A DNA stretch of 64,000 nt, from NCBI GenBank assembly GCA_017643165.1, contig JAEPNY010000003.1, forward strand, positions 292,007 through 356,006, given 5' to 3'. The stretch is from Psychroserpens sp. (GTDB lineage: Bacteria; Bacteroidota; Bacteroidia; Flavobacteriales; Flavobacteriaceae). This document shows positions 54,124 through 62,957 of this stretch, piece after piece. A model generated the notes under the pieces. That model had not been told where the DNA came from, searched no databases, and saw nothing but the letters and a program-made list of their open reading frames with translations. The position numbers and the translations under genes were made by a program. Each line of letters opens with the position of its first letter. Position 1 is the stretch's first letter.

Positions 54124-54849
54124 ATGGAAGTTAAAAAGAACCCTAAAGTAGATGTCGGACGAAATAGCAGTATCTATTTCGCAATCGGCCTGAATTTGAT
54201 GTTATTAACAACTTATCTAATGTTTGAGCATAAGTTCTATGAAAATGATACCTATGTTCAAGATATCGTTCAAATGGATAAGATTGTAGAGGAGGATATA
54301 CCAATTATCAATGTAGATGTACCTCCACCACCGCCACCGCCACCTGCAATTGTATCTGAAGATTTAAAAATTGTAGCTGACGTTGAAGAAATTGAAGAAA
54401 CTATCATCGAAAGTACAGAAGTTAGTCAGTCGGATGCTATTGAAGCAGTTGTAACGGTTGAGGAAGTAGAGGTTGAAGAGGTTGAAGAAGAAATTATTGT
54501 ACCATTCGCTGTTATTGAGAATGTACCTGTATTTCCAGGATGTGAAGAGGGTACAAAAGCAGAAAAAATCGCTTGTTTCGAGAAATCGATTCAAGATCAC
54601 GTCAAGAAAAATTTCGTGTACCCTGAAACAGCAATGGAGTTAGGTATGGAAGGAAAAGTGTATGTACTTTTTGCTATCGATAAAAATGGTCGCGTATCAA
54701 GTATTAGATCAAGAGGTCCAGATAAAATTTTAGAGGCAGAAGCTGAGCGAATTATTGGGTTATTACCAAAAATGGTACCTGGTAAACAACGCGGTAGAGC
54801 TGTAAAAATGCCATATAGTATTCCAATTAGTTTTGTATTAAGAAATTAA
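54124..54849 (+). CDS. tonB: Energy transducer TonB
   Basis: 241 residues: cytoplasmic MEVKKNPKVDVGRNSS, membrane helix ~17-35, a Pro block VPPPPPPPPA at ~65-74, a Val/Glu-rich spacer and a C-terminal TonB domain (VPVFPGCEEG, FVYPETAMELGMEGKVYVLF, VKMPYSIPISFVLRN) with the paired cysteines usual in Bacteroidota TonB proteins. It transmits proton-motive force to outer-membrane receptors. No exbBD genes are here. Ends at a clear terminator. Confidence 0.94.
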   Translation: MEVKKNPKVDVGRNSSIYFAIGLNLMLLTTYLMFEHKFYENDTYVQDIVQMDKIVEEDIPIINVDVPPPPPPPPAIVSEDLKIVADVEEIEETIIESTEVSQSDAIEAVVTVEEVEVEEVEEEIIVPFAVIENVPVFPGCEEGTKAEKIACFEKSIQDHVKKNFVYPETAMELGMEGKVYVLFAIDKNGRVSSIRSRGPDKILEAEAERIIGLLPKMVPGKQRGRAVKMPYSIPISFVLRN

Positions 54850-54926
54850 TACACACAAATTAGAAACAACGAATAATAATCTAGAAGTTTTTTTAACTTT
54901 CCAATTATATATTCATAGATTAAACG

Positions 54927-54956
54927 AAAAAGCACTCTGTAATGGAGTGCTTTTTT
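54927..54956. terminator. Bidirectional terminator after tonB
   Basis: AAAAAGCACTC, loop TGTAATG, GAGTGCTTTTTT. The convergent anti-sigma gene ends on the other side. Confidence 0.88.
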
Positions 54957-54971
54957 AATCTATATAATAGC

Positions 54972-55754
54972 TTATAAATAAATATTGGTAATAAGCTTAG
55001 ATACTGTAGGATGATCATTACCTCCAGCAGGTTCAATGGTAATATTTAAGGATTCAGCATGATCAATATAAGTCATGGCCAACATTTCTGTTTCGGTATT
55101 GATAACACCCATATCAATCATTACACCCTCAACATCTGCCCACATCTGATAATCATGATCGTCATCTAATTTCGGTAAGTAGGCTGTATTTATAACAACA
55201 GATTTATCAGTATCATTGACATAACTTATCACTTTTGCTTCAGGCATCAGATCGTTTCCTTTTAGTATATATTTAGCGACATTTGGATTATTAACTAAAG
55301 CATACCATTTACTTGCTTCTTCCAAGCTATTATGGAGCGCATCAATATCATTATTGAGTTCGACGTTCTCAGTTTCAACAACTTCTAATTGATCTTTAGT
55401 AGCATTTAGCTGTGTAAATAAATACACTGTACTAGCCGTTAGCAATATGGCTAGACTTGCTGCAATATTCAAATATGGACGTAAAGCATTAGATTTTGGA
55501 AGCGCAATTGTTTTAACTTCGGATTTAGATTTGATAGCCGACAATAAATCGTCTTTCACCTTAGCAGGTGCATCTATCGCATTATCTATAGCTAGAGCTT
55601 CGAGACTAGATTCAATTCTATTCAATTCGTCTTTCAGCTCAGGATGAGTAACAAAAGCTTCTTCGACTTGAATTCGTTCATTTGAATCTAAATCGCCAAT
55701 CACGTATCTCGTAATTAAATTGTTATCCAATATGTAGGTCTTATCCATCTTCAT
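54972..55754 (-). CDS. Anti-sigma factor, RskA/anti-sigma-K like
   Basis: 260 residues: cytoplasmic N-terminal domain (ITRYVIGDLDSNERIQVEEAFVTHPEL), one membrane helix ~92-112 (LNIAASLAILLTASTVYLF), a coiled coil (~115-145) and an extracytoplasmic RskA-type domain (VVINTAYLPKLDDDHDYQMWADVEG, ITIEPAGGNDHPT). No zinc-binding HxxxCxxC is seen, as in RskA. It inhibits the sigma factor encoded just upstream, whose stop overlaps its ATG by four bases (ATGA). Confidence 0.9.
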   Translation of the reverse strand: MKMDKTYILDNNLITRYVIGDLDSNERIQVEEAFVTHPELKDELNRIESSLEALAIDNAIDAPAKVKDDLLSAIKSKSEVKTIALPKSNALRPYLNIAASLAILLTASTVYLFTQLNATKDQLEVVETENVELNNDIDALHNSLEEASKWYALVNNPNVAKYILKGNDLMPEAKVISYVNDTDKSVVINTAYLPKLDDDHDYQMWADVEGVMIDMGVINTETEMLAMTYIDHAESLNITIEPAGGNDHPTVSKLITNIYL

Positions 55755-56308
55755 CTCAATACTTCAATTAATACCAACAAAAATGCAGCCACAGTCAAAT
55801 ACGCTTTTTGTAATTGTTTGATTGCCTGTTTAATGTACGATTTAAATGTTCCTAAAGGAACGTTCATCTCTTCGCGAGCCTCACGATGCGTAAGACCGTT
55901 AAAATAAACAAGCTCAATTGCTCTTTGGTGGTGCATCTCTAATTTACTGATTGATCCTTTTAATTTCAGGACATCAATAGCTTCATTTACATCTTCTGTT
56001 CTATCCTTATATACACTTAAATCTTCGACTTGGATGAGCTTATCATTCTTTCTTATGAAATTTAACGTTTTGTTACGTGCAATTCGATAAGCCCAAGTGT
56101 AAAAACTACCCTTGTTTAAATCATAATCACCCGCTTTTTCCCAGATGGTCATAAAGGTGTCTTGCAACAAGTTTTGAGCTTTAGCTTCGTCTTTACATAT
56201 TCTTAGGATAACTCCGTAAAGCGCAGCAGAATACTTGTCGTAAAGTAGACTCAGAGCGGCTTCATCTCTGTTTTGAAGCTTTGAAATAAGGGCTTTATCC
56301 TTGTTCAT
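55751..56308 (-). CDS. ECF sigma factor paired with RskA-like anti-sigma
   Basis: 185 residues from ATG (MNKDKALISKLQNRDEAAL); a GTG six codons upstream is less likely. Region 2: LLYDKYSAALYGVILRICKD, LLQDTFMTIWEKAG, FYTWAYRIARNKTLNFIR; region 4: ALE-type MHHQRAIELVYFNGLTHREA, MNVPLGTFKSYIKQAI. The TFKSxI motif is shared with SigK-type ECF factors. Cotranscribed with the anti-sigma gene and divergent from a fasciclin-domain gene 128 bp away. Confidence 0.93.
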   Translation of the reverse strand: MNKDKALISKLQNRDEAALSLLYDKYSAALYGVILRICKDEAKAQNLLQDTFMTIWEKAGDYDLNKGSFYTWAYRIARNKTLNFIRKNDKLIQVEDLSVYKDRTEDVNEAIDVLKLKGSISKLEMHHQRAIELVYFNGLTHREAREEMNVPLGTFKSYIKQAIKQLQKAYLTVAAFLLVLIEVLR

Positions 56309-56436
56309 TATTGTTAAAGATTTCACAAAAAACGCTTATGACTCATCCATCGAATCGATAGCTGTGTAAATATAGACGAAAGTACTTCAAAACAAAAACA
56401 AGTACACTAAATAGTTTAACCAATAAAAAAAACGTT

Positions 56437-56949
56437 ATGAAAAAGTTAGTATTTATTTTAACAACATTCGCTGCATTAACATTTAGTCAAAATGCAAAAG
56501 CTCAAGGAACAATTGTTGACGCTGCAGTAGGGAATGAGAATTTCTCAACATTAGTGACAGCATTAAAAGCTGCAGATTTAGTTTCAGCTTTACAAGGTGA
56601 TGGACCATTTACAGTATTTGCACCAACAAATGCAGCATTTGGAAAAATTGATTCTAATACATTAGGTTCTTTATTAAAGCCAGAAAACAAAAAAGCATTA
56701 TCAAACATTTTAACTTATCACGTAGTTTCTGGAAAATTAGCTGCAGCAGATGTAGTAGCTGCATTAAAGAAAGGTAATGGAAAAGTTGTGTTAAAAGCGC
56801 TTAACGGACAAGAATTAACTGTAGTTCAAAAAAGTGGTAAAATATGGTTACAAGACCAGAACGGTAATTACAGTGAGATTACTGCAACGGATGTAATGGG
56901 AAGTAATGGTGTAATCCATGTAATTAACTCGGTAGTAATGCCTAAATAA
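56437..56949 (+). CDS. Secreted fasciclin (FAS1) domain protein
   Basis: 170 residues: signal peptide ending NAKAQ (~residue 23) and one FAS1 domain: NFSTLVTALKAADLVSALQ, DGPFTVFAPTNAAFGKI (H1 motif), LTYHVVSGKL and VIHVINSVVMPK (H2). FAS1 domains mediate adhesion and protein contacts at the cell surface. Because it is divergent from a SigK/RskA-like pair, it is a likely target of that sigma factor (inference). Ends at a strong terminator. Confidence 0.93.
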   Translation: MKKLVFILTTFAALTFSQNAKAQGTIVDAAVGNENFSTLVTALKAADLVSALQGDGPFTVFAPTNAAFGKIDSNTLGSLLKPENKKALSNILTYHVVSGKLAAADVVAALKKGNGKVVLKALNGQELTVVQKSGKIWLQDQNGNYSEITATDVMGSNGVIHVINSVVMPK

Positions 56950-56976
56950 TATTTGGGTTAACTGCTATGAGAAAGA

Positions 56977-57006
56977 GAAAAGCATTCACTATTGTGAATG
57001 CTTTTT
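56977..57006. terminator. Bidirectional terminator after the fasciclin gene
   Basis: AAAAGCATTCAC, loop TATT, GTGAATGCTTTT. The convergent YceI gene ends on the other side. Confidence 0.88.
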
Positions 57007-57029
57007 TACTTTTAAGGGATATGTAAAAA

Positions 57030-57704
57030 CTAAGCTTTAGTCGCAATGACTAAAATCTGAAGCTCCATATCGTCATTTATAAACTTATCACCTAAATTGT
57101 CGAAGAACGACTTCGACCCGTACGTGATTCCCCATTTTGTTCTATCAATCGTAAATGAATCACTTTTCAATGTCATTTTATCCCCTTCATCATAAATACT
57201 GACCGGAAAAGAAATATTCTGTGTTTTTCCTCTTAAAGTTAAATTACCTGATAGTTTACCCATACTGTTTTCACCAGCATTGTATCCAGTAATTTCGAAT
57301 TTAGCAGTAGGGAATTGATTAACATTAAAGAAATCACCTTCTTTTCCCTCTACTGTGCCCATTAAATGTGATTCTAAGCTTTCTTTCCCTTCACCAGAGG
57401 CTAAATCAGTTACATTTATTGATTTCATGTTTATTACAAAAGAACCGCTTTCAAGTCCATTTTCATTGGCGCTAATAGAACCCTCCTGAATCGAAATGGT
57501 TCCTGTATGCGTTCCTGTAGGTTTAAAACCTTTCCAGTTTATTGTTGATTCATCAATGTTAACGCTGTATGTTGATGAGCTGCTCTCCATTTTTGCAGCC
57601 TCTTCAATTTCACTAGTGGTTGCAGCATCCGCTTTGTCTTTACAGCTGGAAAATGCAATTAAAATAGCCACAAGTAACATGTGTTTTAAAGATTTCATAG
57701 TCAT
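57030..57704 (-). CDS. YceI-family lipoprotein
   Basis: 224 residues from ATG (MTMKSLKHMLLVAILIAFSSC, lipobox Cys near residue 21); a longer frame upstream lacks a sensible signal peptide. YceI domain: YSVNIDESTINWKGFKPTGTHTG, FVINMKSINVTDLASGEG, FPTAKFEITGYNAG, LTLRGKTQNISFPV, FTIDRTKWGITYGS. YceI proteins are lipocalin-like barrels binding polyisoprenoids such as quinones. Monocistronic with a good promoter of its own. Confidence 0.93.
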   Translation of the reverse strand: MTMKSLKHMLLVAILIAFSSCKDKADAATTSEIEEAAKMESSSSTYSVNIDESTINWKGFKPTGTHTGTISIQEGSISANENGLESGSFVINMKSINVTDLASGEGKESLESHLMGTVEGKEGDFFNVNQFPTAKFEITGYNAGENSMGKLSGNLTLRGKTQNISFPVSIYDEGDKMTLKSDSFTIDRTKWGITYGSKSFFDNLGDKFINDDMELQILVIATKA

Positions 57705-57735
57705 AATAATCGATTTTTTTTGTTTATCGTAATTA

Positions 57736-57766
57736 CAAAAATAAAGATTGTTGTACCAAGTATCAA
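57736..57766 (-). promoter_or_regulatory. YceI gene promoter, Bacteroidota type
   Basis: On the minus strand TTG, 20 bases, TATTTTTG, ~32 bases before the start codon; it fits TTTG-N19-TAnnTTTG with one extra base. Confidence 0.55.
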
Positions 57767-57792
57767 TGTCATTGAAAATAATTTGATGACAT

Positions 57793-57825
57793 TTTGACAT
57801 TTTTAGAATAATGGCAGTACTTTTG
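57793..57825 (+). promoter_or_regulatory. grpE-dnaJ promoter candidate
   Basis: TTTTG (57793-57796), 21 bases, TACTTTTG (57818-57825), 38 bases before the grpE ATG. No CIRCE-type inverted repeat is seen in the gap 57705-57863. Confidence 0.5.
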
Positions 57826-57863
57826 CCATCTTAAATCAAAGATTTATTTAAGTATTCTAAATA

Positions 57864-58412
57864 ATGAGTAAAAAAGAAAAAGCACAAACTATTGAAGACC
57901 CTGTAAATCAGGAAGAAACTGTTGAAACACAAACTGAAACGCAAGAAGAGGCACTAAGTGTAGAAGAGCAATTACAGGAAGATTTAGCAAAAGAGAAAGA
58001 CAAGTTTATGCGTTTATTCGCAGAATTTGAGAACTATAAAAAACGTACAACAAAAGAACGTATAGATCTTTTTAAAACGGCCAGTGAAGAGGTGATGGTT
58101 GCGATGCTACCAGTATTGGATGATTTTGAACGCGCCTTAATGCATATAGAAGAAGATAAAGAAGCTGAAGAATTGCGTAAAGGAGTTTTATTGATTTATC
58201 AAAAATTGATTACGACTTTAGAGCAAAAAGGATTAAAGAAAATCGAAATTACTCAAGGTGATCCGTTTAATGCAGATGACCATGAAGCAATTACGCAAAT
58301 ACCTGCTCCAAGTGAGGATCTAAAAGGAAAGATTATTGATGTTGTAGAACATGGATATAAACTTGGTGATAAAGTGATAAGATTTCCTAAAGTTGTAATA
58401 GGACAAGCATAA
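57864..58412 (+). CDS. grpE: Nucleotide exchange factor GrpE
   Basis: 182 residues: a ~35-residue acidic, Gln/Thr/Glu-rich tail, a long coiled coil ([21 protein letters not shown]) and the C-terminal wing ([44 protein letters not shown]). It releases ADP from DnaK in the Hsp70 cycle. dnaJ follows after four bases; dnaK is not in the window. Confidence 0.97.
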   Translation: MSKKEKAQTIEDPVNQEETVETQTETQEEALSVEEQLQEDLAKEKDKFMRLFAEFENYKKRTTKERIDLFKTASEEVMVAMLPVLDDFERALMHIEEDKEAEELRKGVLLIYQKLITTLEQKGLKKIEITQGDPFNADDHEAITQIPAPSEDLKGKIIDVVEHGYKLGDKVIRFPKVVIGQA

Positions 58413-58416
58413 GAGT

Positions 58417-59541
58417 ATGGCAAAACGAGATTATTATGAGGTTTTAGGCGTTGACAAAAATGCTTCTGCAGCTGAGATTAAGAAGGCATATAGAAAAATG
58501 GCTTTGAAATTTCATCCCGATAAAAATCCGGATGATAAAGAGGCTGAAGCAAAATTTAAAGAAGCGGCTGAAGCATATGAAGTATTAAGTAACGCTGATA
58601 AGAAAGCACGCTATGATCAATTTGGTCATCAAGCATTTGATGGTGCTGGTGGTTTTGGCGGAGGTGGCATGAATATGGATGACATCTTTAGCCAATTTGG
58701 AGATATCTTTGGTGGTGCTTTTGGTGGCGGCGGATTTTCAGGATTTGGCGGAGGATTTGGCGGAGGCCAAAGACGTGTTAAAGGTAGTAATCTTAGAATT
58801 CGCGTTTCACTCACGCTAGAAGAAGTCGCTCAAGGCGTCGAAAAGAAAATTAAAGTCAAGCGTAAAATTCAAGCTCCTGGTACAACTTATAAAACCTGTG
58901 GAACCTGTAATGGCACTGGGCAAGTAACACGAGTTACAAATACAATCCTTGGTAGAATGCAGACGGCATCAACATGTCCAACATGTAGTGGAGCTGGTCA
59001 GGTTATTGATAAAAAGCCAGATAATGCAGATGCTCAAGGCTTATTGGTTGAGGAAGAAACGGTTTCGGTTAAAATTCCTGCTGGTGTTGTAGATTCTATG
59101 CAACTCAAAGTAACTGGAAAAGGTAACGAGGCACCTGGAAATGGTATTTCAGGTGATTTATTGGTTGTTATTGAAGAAAATGAACATGAAACATTAAAAC
59201 GCGAGGGTGATAATTTACATTATGATTTGTATGTGAGTTTACCTGATGCAGTTTTAGGAACGTCTAAAGAGATTGATACGGTTACTGGTAAAGTAAGAAT
59301 TAAGGTTGAGGCAGGCGTTCAATCTGGTAAAATTCTTCGCTTACGCGGAAAAGGAATACCTAGTATTAACGGCTACGGAAGTGGCGATTTATTGGTACAC
59401 GTAAATGTTTGGACGCCAAAAACTTTGAGTAAGAAACAAAAGGAGTTTTTTGAAAACATGAGGAATGACGAGCATTTCGAACCAAAACCTGAAAGCACAG
59501 ATAAATCCTTTTTTGAAAAAGTTAAAGATATGTTTTCATAA
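58417..59541 (+). CDS. dnaJ: Co-chaperone DnaJ with reduced zinc finger
   Basis: 374 residues: J domain with HPD at 33-35, a Gly/Phe-rich region ~74-118 ([24 protein letters not shown]), a short zinc region and two C-terminal substrate-binding domains. Only two CxxCxGxG motifs are present (Cys161/164 and Cys187/190) instead of four. These correspond to motifs 2 and 3; motifs 1 and 4 are absent. It stimulates DnaK ATPase and delivers clients. Operon with grpE. Confidence 0.96.
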   Translation: MAKRDYYEVLGVDKNASAAEIKKAYRKMALKFHPDKNPDDKEAEAKFKEAAEAYEVLSNADKKARYDQFGHQAFDGAGGFGGGGMNMDDIFSQFGDIFGGAFGGGGFSGFGGGFGGGQRRVKGSNLRIRVSLTLEEVAQGVEKKIKVKRKIQAPGTTYKTCGTCNGTGQVTRVTNTILGRMQTASTCPTCSGAGQVIDKKPDNADAQGLLVEEETVSVKIPAGVVDSMQLKVTGKGNEAPGNGISGDLLVVIEENEHETLKREGDNLHYDLYVSLPDAVLGTSKEIDTVTGKVRIKVEAGVQSGKILRLRGKGIPSINGYGSGDLLVHVNVWTPKTLSKKQKEFFENMRNDEHFEPKPESTDKSFFEKVKDMFS

Positions 59542-59576
59542 GCACATCCTTATTTAATAAAAAACACTATATTTGA

Positions 59577-59608
59577 ATTATCACTAATTCTAATTAGTGG
59601 TAATTTTT
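59577..59608 (+). terminator. Possible terminator after dnaJ
   Basis: ATTATCACTAAT and ATTAGTGGTAAT are inverted (one wobble pair) and followed by TTTTT, 36 bases after the dnaJ stop. Confidence 0.6.
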
Positions 59609-59628
59609 CTTTTTCATAGCAATTTTTT

Positions 59629-59667
59629 CCCATCCTTAATTCTATTAAGGGTGGGTTTTGTTTTTTT
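59629..59667 (+). terminator. Strong second terminator after dnaJ
   Basis: CCCATCCTTAA, loop TTCTA, TTAAGGGTGGG (one G-T pair), then TTTTG and seven T. The rest of the 262-bp gap 59542-59803 shows no ORF and no clear promoter. Confidence 0.85.
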
Positions 59668-59803
59668 AGCGAAGAGGTGTTCGAGTCAATTTAGCAATAG
59701 ATGATAACACAAATGGACATGATAATTATCTTGCAAGATTTAGCTCTATCTCTCGAACATTTTTATCTTTACGTTATATTTTTTTAGCATTCAATACTAC
59801 TTT

Positions 59804-60730
59804 ATGACTGACCTTCTTATCACTGATTCTGTTTCAAAGAACTTCGGAAATTTTAGAGCTTTAAACAATGTCTCTATTGCCGTGCCAAAGGGCAGTATTT
59901 TTGGACTTCTTGGTCCCAATGGCGCAGGAAAAACAACATTGATTAGGATCATTAACCAAATCACGATGCCAGATACTGGAGGTGTATTTCTCGATGGTGA
60001 ACCATTGCGTCCTGAGCATATAAAAAATATTGGATATCTACCTGAAGAGCGTGGGCTCTATAAGTCCATGAAAGTTGGTGAACAAGCACTATACCTTGCA
60101 CAACTTAAAGGACTATCAAAACAAGAGGCTAAACAGCGCTTAAAATATTGGTTTGAAAAACTGGAAATTGGGGATTGGTGGAATAAGAAAATACAAGAAC
60201 TAAGTAAAGGTCAAGCCCAAAAGATTCAATTCATTGTAACGGTACTACATCGGCCAAAACTCTTAATTTTTGACGAACCCTTCTCTGGATTCGATCCCAT
60301 TAACGCGAATTTAATTAAAGATGAGATTCTTCAATTGAGAGATGAAGGCGCTACGGTTATTTTTTCCACACATAGAATGGAATCAGTTGAGGAATTATGT
60401 GATCATATCGCCTTAATTCATAAGTCAAATAAGGTCCTTGATGGAAAACTAACGGATATCAAAAAAACATATCGTACGAATACATTCGAAGTTGGGTTAC
60501 AAACAGACGCCATCGATCAAGTGACACGAGACATCAAGGAAAAATTTGAAGTTTTACCTGCTACATTCAAAAATTTAAACGACGATGTGAAACTCAACAT
60601 AAAATTGAATGGAAATTACAACTCCAACGAGTTGCTTTCATTTTTAACATCAAAAGCAGAAGTGCATCATTTTGTTGAAGTAATTCCGAGCGCTAACGAT
60701 ATTTTTATACAAACGGTTAAAAATAACTAG
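59804..60730 (+). CDS. ABC transporter ATP-binding protein (NatA/YhaQ-like)
   Basis: 308 residues: Walker A GPNGAGKTT at 37-45, signature LSKGQAQK (a Lys in place of the usual Gly), Walker B LLIFDEPFSGFDP, switch His in FSTHRMES, then a ~90-residue C-terminal extension typical of ABC-2 exporters such as NatA. It powers the adjacent permease (one-base gap). The substrate is likely Na+ or a small toxic compound by homology to NatAB; unproven. Confidence 0.93.
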   Translation: MTDLLITDSVSKNFGNFRALNNVSIAVPKGSIFGLLGPNGAGKTTLIRIINQITMPDTGGVFLDGEPLRPEHIKNIGYLPEERGLYKSMKVGEQALYLAQLKGLSKQEAKQRLKYWFEKLEIGDWWNKKIQELSKGQAQKIQFIVTVLHRPKLLIFDEPFSGFDPINANLIKDEILQLRDEGATVIFSTHRMESVEELCDHIALIHKSNKVLDGKLTDIKKTYRTNTFEVGLQTDAIDQVTRDIKEKFEVLPATFKNLNDDVKLNIKLNGNYNSNELLSFLTSKAEVHHFVEVIPSANDIFIQTVKNN

Positions 60731-60731
60731 A

Positions 60732-62045
60732 ATGAATCATTTGCCATTAATTATTAAACGAGAATACCTAACAAAGGTTAAGAACAAATCTTTCATTATA
60801 ATGACCTTTGTGAGTCCATTAATCATGGTTGCATTGATCCTAGTTGTGGCTTATTTATCTCAAATTAATTCTGATAAAGAACGTCAAATTTCAATCCTTG
60901 ATGAAACAGGCGTGTTAGATGGTATATTTGAAAATACTGAACATACGACCTATAAAATACTTTCAGATATAAGTCTTGATTCTGCTAAAGAATTAGTAAA
61001 AAGTCGTGAAGATTATGGGTTGTTACATATTGAACGTGATGTGAATAATAACGCCATTGTTTCTCAGGTTAGCTTTTATTCAGATGATTCGCCCTCACTA
61101 AGTATTCTCACTAGTCTAGAGCGCAAAATTGAAAAGCGATTAGAAGACGAAAAATTGAAAATAAATGGCGTTGATATTGGTAAAATTGAGGCTTCTAAAA
61201 CTAATATCGATATAAGTCAGGAAACGTTTTCCGGAGAGAAAACCTCTAAAGTAGATAGCTATATGAAATTGGCTTTTGGAGGTGCCGCTGGTTATTTATT
61301 ATTTATGTTCATTATTATCTATGGTAATATGATCATGAGAAGCGTTATTGAAGAAAAAACAAGCAGAATTATTGAGATCATTATTTCTTCGGTAAAGCCT
61401 ATTCAACTTATGCTGGGTAAAATAATTGGGACTTCATTGGCTGGTGTAACCCAGTTTGCAATTTGGGTGCTTCTTGGCGGAATCTTAATAACCGTACTCA
61501 CAGCGATTTTGGGAATTAGTATGGCTGAGTTACAAACACCTCAACAAGATTTAATGAATCAAGCCATGCAAAATGCCGATATAGGTAATGAAATGCAACT
61601 AGCAATGCAATCCTTTTTTAATTTACCATTAACGAACTTGGTTATTGCCTTTATGTTCTTTTTTATTGGAGGCTATTTGTTATATAGTTCACTTTATGCA
61701 GCGGTAGGAGCGGCAGTAGATAATGAAACGGATACGCAGCAATTCATGTTGCCTATTATAATGCCATTAGTACTAGCAGTTTACGTTGGTATTTTCACGG
61801 TAATAGAAGATCCACATGGAACTGTTTCGACGGTGTTTTCGTTTATCCCTTTTACGTCTCCTGTGGTCATGCTTATGCGCATACCTTTCGGTGTACCGAT
61901 ATGGCAGCAAGTCTTATCATTTGCAATATTAGGTGGTACCTTTATTTTTACAGTGTGGTTCGCCGCAAAAATTTATAGAGTTGGTATTTTAATGTACGGT
62001 AAAAAACCAAGTTATAAAGAACTTTATAAATGGATTAAGTACTAA
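60732..62045 (+). CDS. ABC-2 type permease (NatB/YhaP-like)
   Basis: 437 residues: membrane helix ~20-42, a ~150-residue extracytoplasmic loop (SILDETGVLDGIFENTEHT), then five or six helices with the ABC-2 motif RSVIEEKTSRIIEIIISSVKPIQLMLGKIIGT. It forms an exporter with the preceding ATPase. Same-operon spacing. The mscS gene follows after 16 bases, hinting at a shared role in ion or osmotic homeostasis. Confidence 0.93.
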   Translation: MNHLPLIIKREYLTKVKNKSFIIMTFVSPLIMVALILVVAYLSQINSDKERQISILDETGVLDGIFENTEHTTYKILSDISLDSAKELVKSREDYGLLHIERDVNNNAIVSQVSFYSDDSPSLSILTSLERKIEKRLEDEKLKINGVDIGKIEASKTNIDISQETFSGEKTSKVDSYMKLAFGGAAGYLLFMFIIIYGNMIMRSVIEEKTSRIIEIIISSVKPIQLMLGKIIGTSLAGVTQFAIWVLLGGILITVLTAILGISMAELQTPQQDLMNQAMQNADIGNEMQLAMQSFFNLPLTNLVIAFMFFFIGGYLLYSSLYAAVGAAVDNETDTQQFMLPIIMPLVLAVYVGIFTVIEDPHGTVSTVFSFIPFTSPVVMLMRIPFGVPIWQQVLSFAILGGTFIFTVWFAAKIYRVGILMYGKKPSYKELYKWIKY

Positions 62046-62061
62046 ATTCTCATTCAGGAGT

Positions 62062-62928
62062 ATGCAATTAGAAGAGAAAATAACTGAAAGTTCGACTTGG
62101 CAAGGAATTAAAGATGTTTTGAATCTGCATTTTGATTTCACCGAGAACATCAGTATTTCAATTCTTGATTTGTTGGTCGTTATTACTGTAATCTTCATAA
62201 CGACCTTAATATTGCGACTTGCGTATAAGGCATTTACTCGCAATCTACCTAATGAGGATAAAGCTAAGTTTAGTGGGATATTCGGTTATTTTAGATGGTT
62301 AATCTATATGATCATTCTATTGATCACTTTACATTCGGTAGGTGTAAATGTCACAGCAATATTTGCGGCTTCAGCTGCGCTTCTAATTGGTATTGGTTTA
62401 GCCTTACAAACCTTATTTCAAGATATTATTGCAGGCGTCTTTATTTTAATTGATCAGTCGGTTCATGTTGGTGATATAATTGAAATCGATGGTAAGGTTG
62501 GTCGTGTTGAAGAAATAAAATTAAGAACCACAAGGGCTGTTACTATTGATAATAAAGTTCTCGTATTACCAAATCACCTGTATCTCGAAAACAGTTTATA
62601 TAATTGGACTCAAAATGGAACATTAACCAGAGAAAGTGTAGCAGTTGGTGTAGCCTATGGAAGTGATGTTGAATTAGTAAAACGTGTACTTTTACAAGCT
62701 GCGAATGCACATCCTGAGGTAGTTGATTCTCCGAAACCAGATGTTTTATTTACAGATTTTGCTGATAGCTCGCTCAATTTTCAGTTAATATTTACGATGA
62801 ATAATAGTTTTAAATCTCAATTCCTTAAAAGCGATTTACGATTTGAAATAGATCGTTTATTTAGAGAAAATGGGATCACAATTCCATTTCCGCAACGCGA
62901 CATCCACATTATTGACAAGCCTTCATAA
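62062..62928 (+). CDS. Small-conductance mechanosensitive channel (MscS family)
   Basis: 288 residues: three membrane helices (~30-55, ~72-92, ~95-125), the pore helix rich in Ala/Gly (AIFAASAALLIGIGLALQTLFQD), then the MscS beta domain (GVFILIDQSVHVGDIIEIDGKVGRVEEI, VLPNHLYLENSLYNWTQ) and a mixed alpha/beta C-terminus ending IPFPQRDIHI. It opens on membrane tension to release solutes during hypo-osmotic shock. Confidence 0.95.
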   Translation: MQLEEKITESSTWQGIKDVLNLHFDFTENISISILDLLVVITVIFITTLILRLAYKAFTRNLPNEDKAKFSGIFGYFRWLIYMIILLITLHSVGVNVTAIFAASAALLIGIGLALQTLFQDIIAGVFILIDQSVHVGDIIEIDGKVGRVEEIKLRTTRAVTIDNKVLVLPNHLYLENSLYNWTQNGTLTRESVAVGVAYGSDVELVKRVLLQAANAHPEVVDSPKPDVLFTDFADSSLNFQLIFTMNNSFKSQFLKSDLRFEIDRLFRENGITIPFPQRDIHIIDKPS

Positions 62929-62957
62929 TAGAATCGGAATTTCTACGTTAAACGCTT

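Noticed and set aside
56341-56436. SigK-type promoter before the fasciclin gene
   Set aside because: CATCC and CGAATC are present near 56344-56356 but not at the 16-17 base spacing of known SigK promoters, so no site is claimed.
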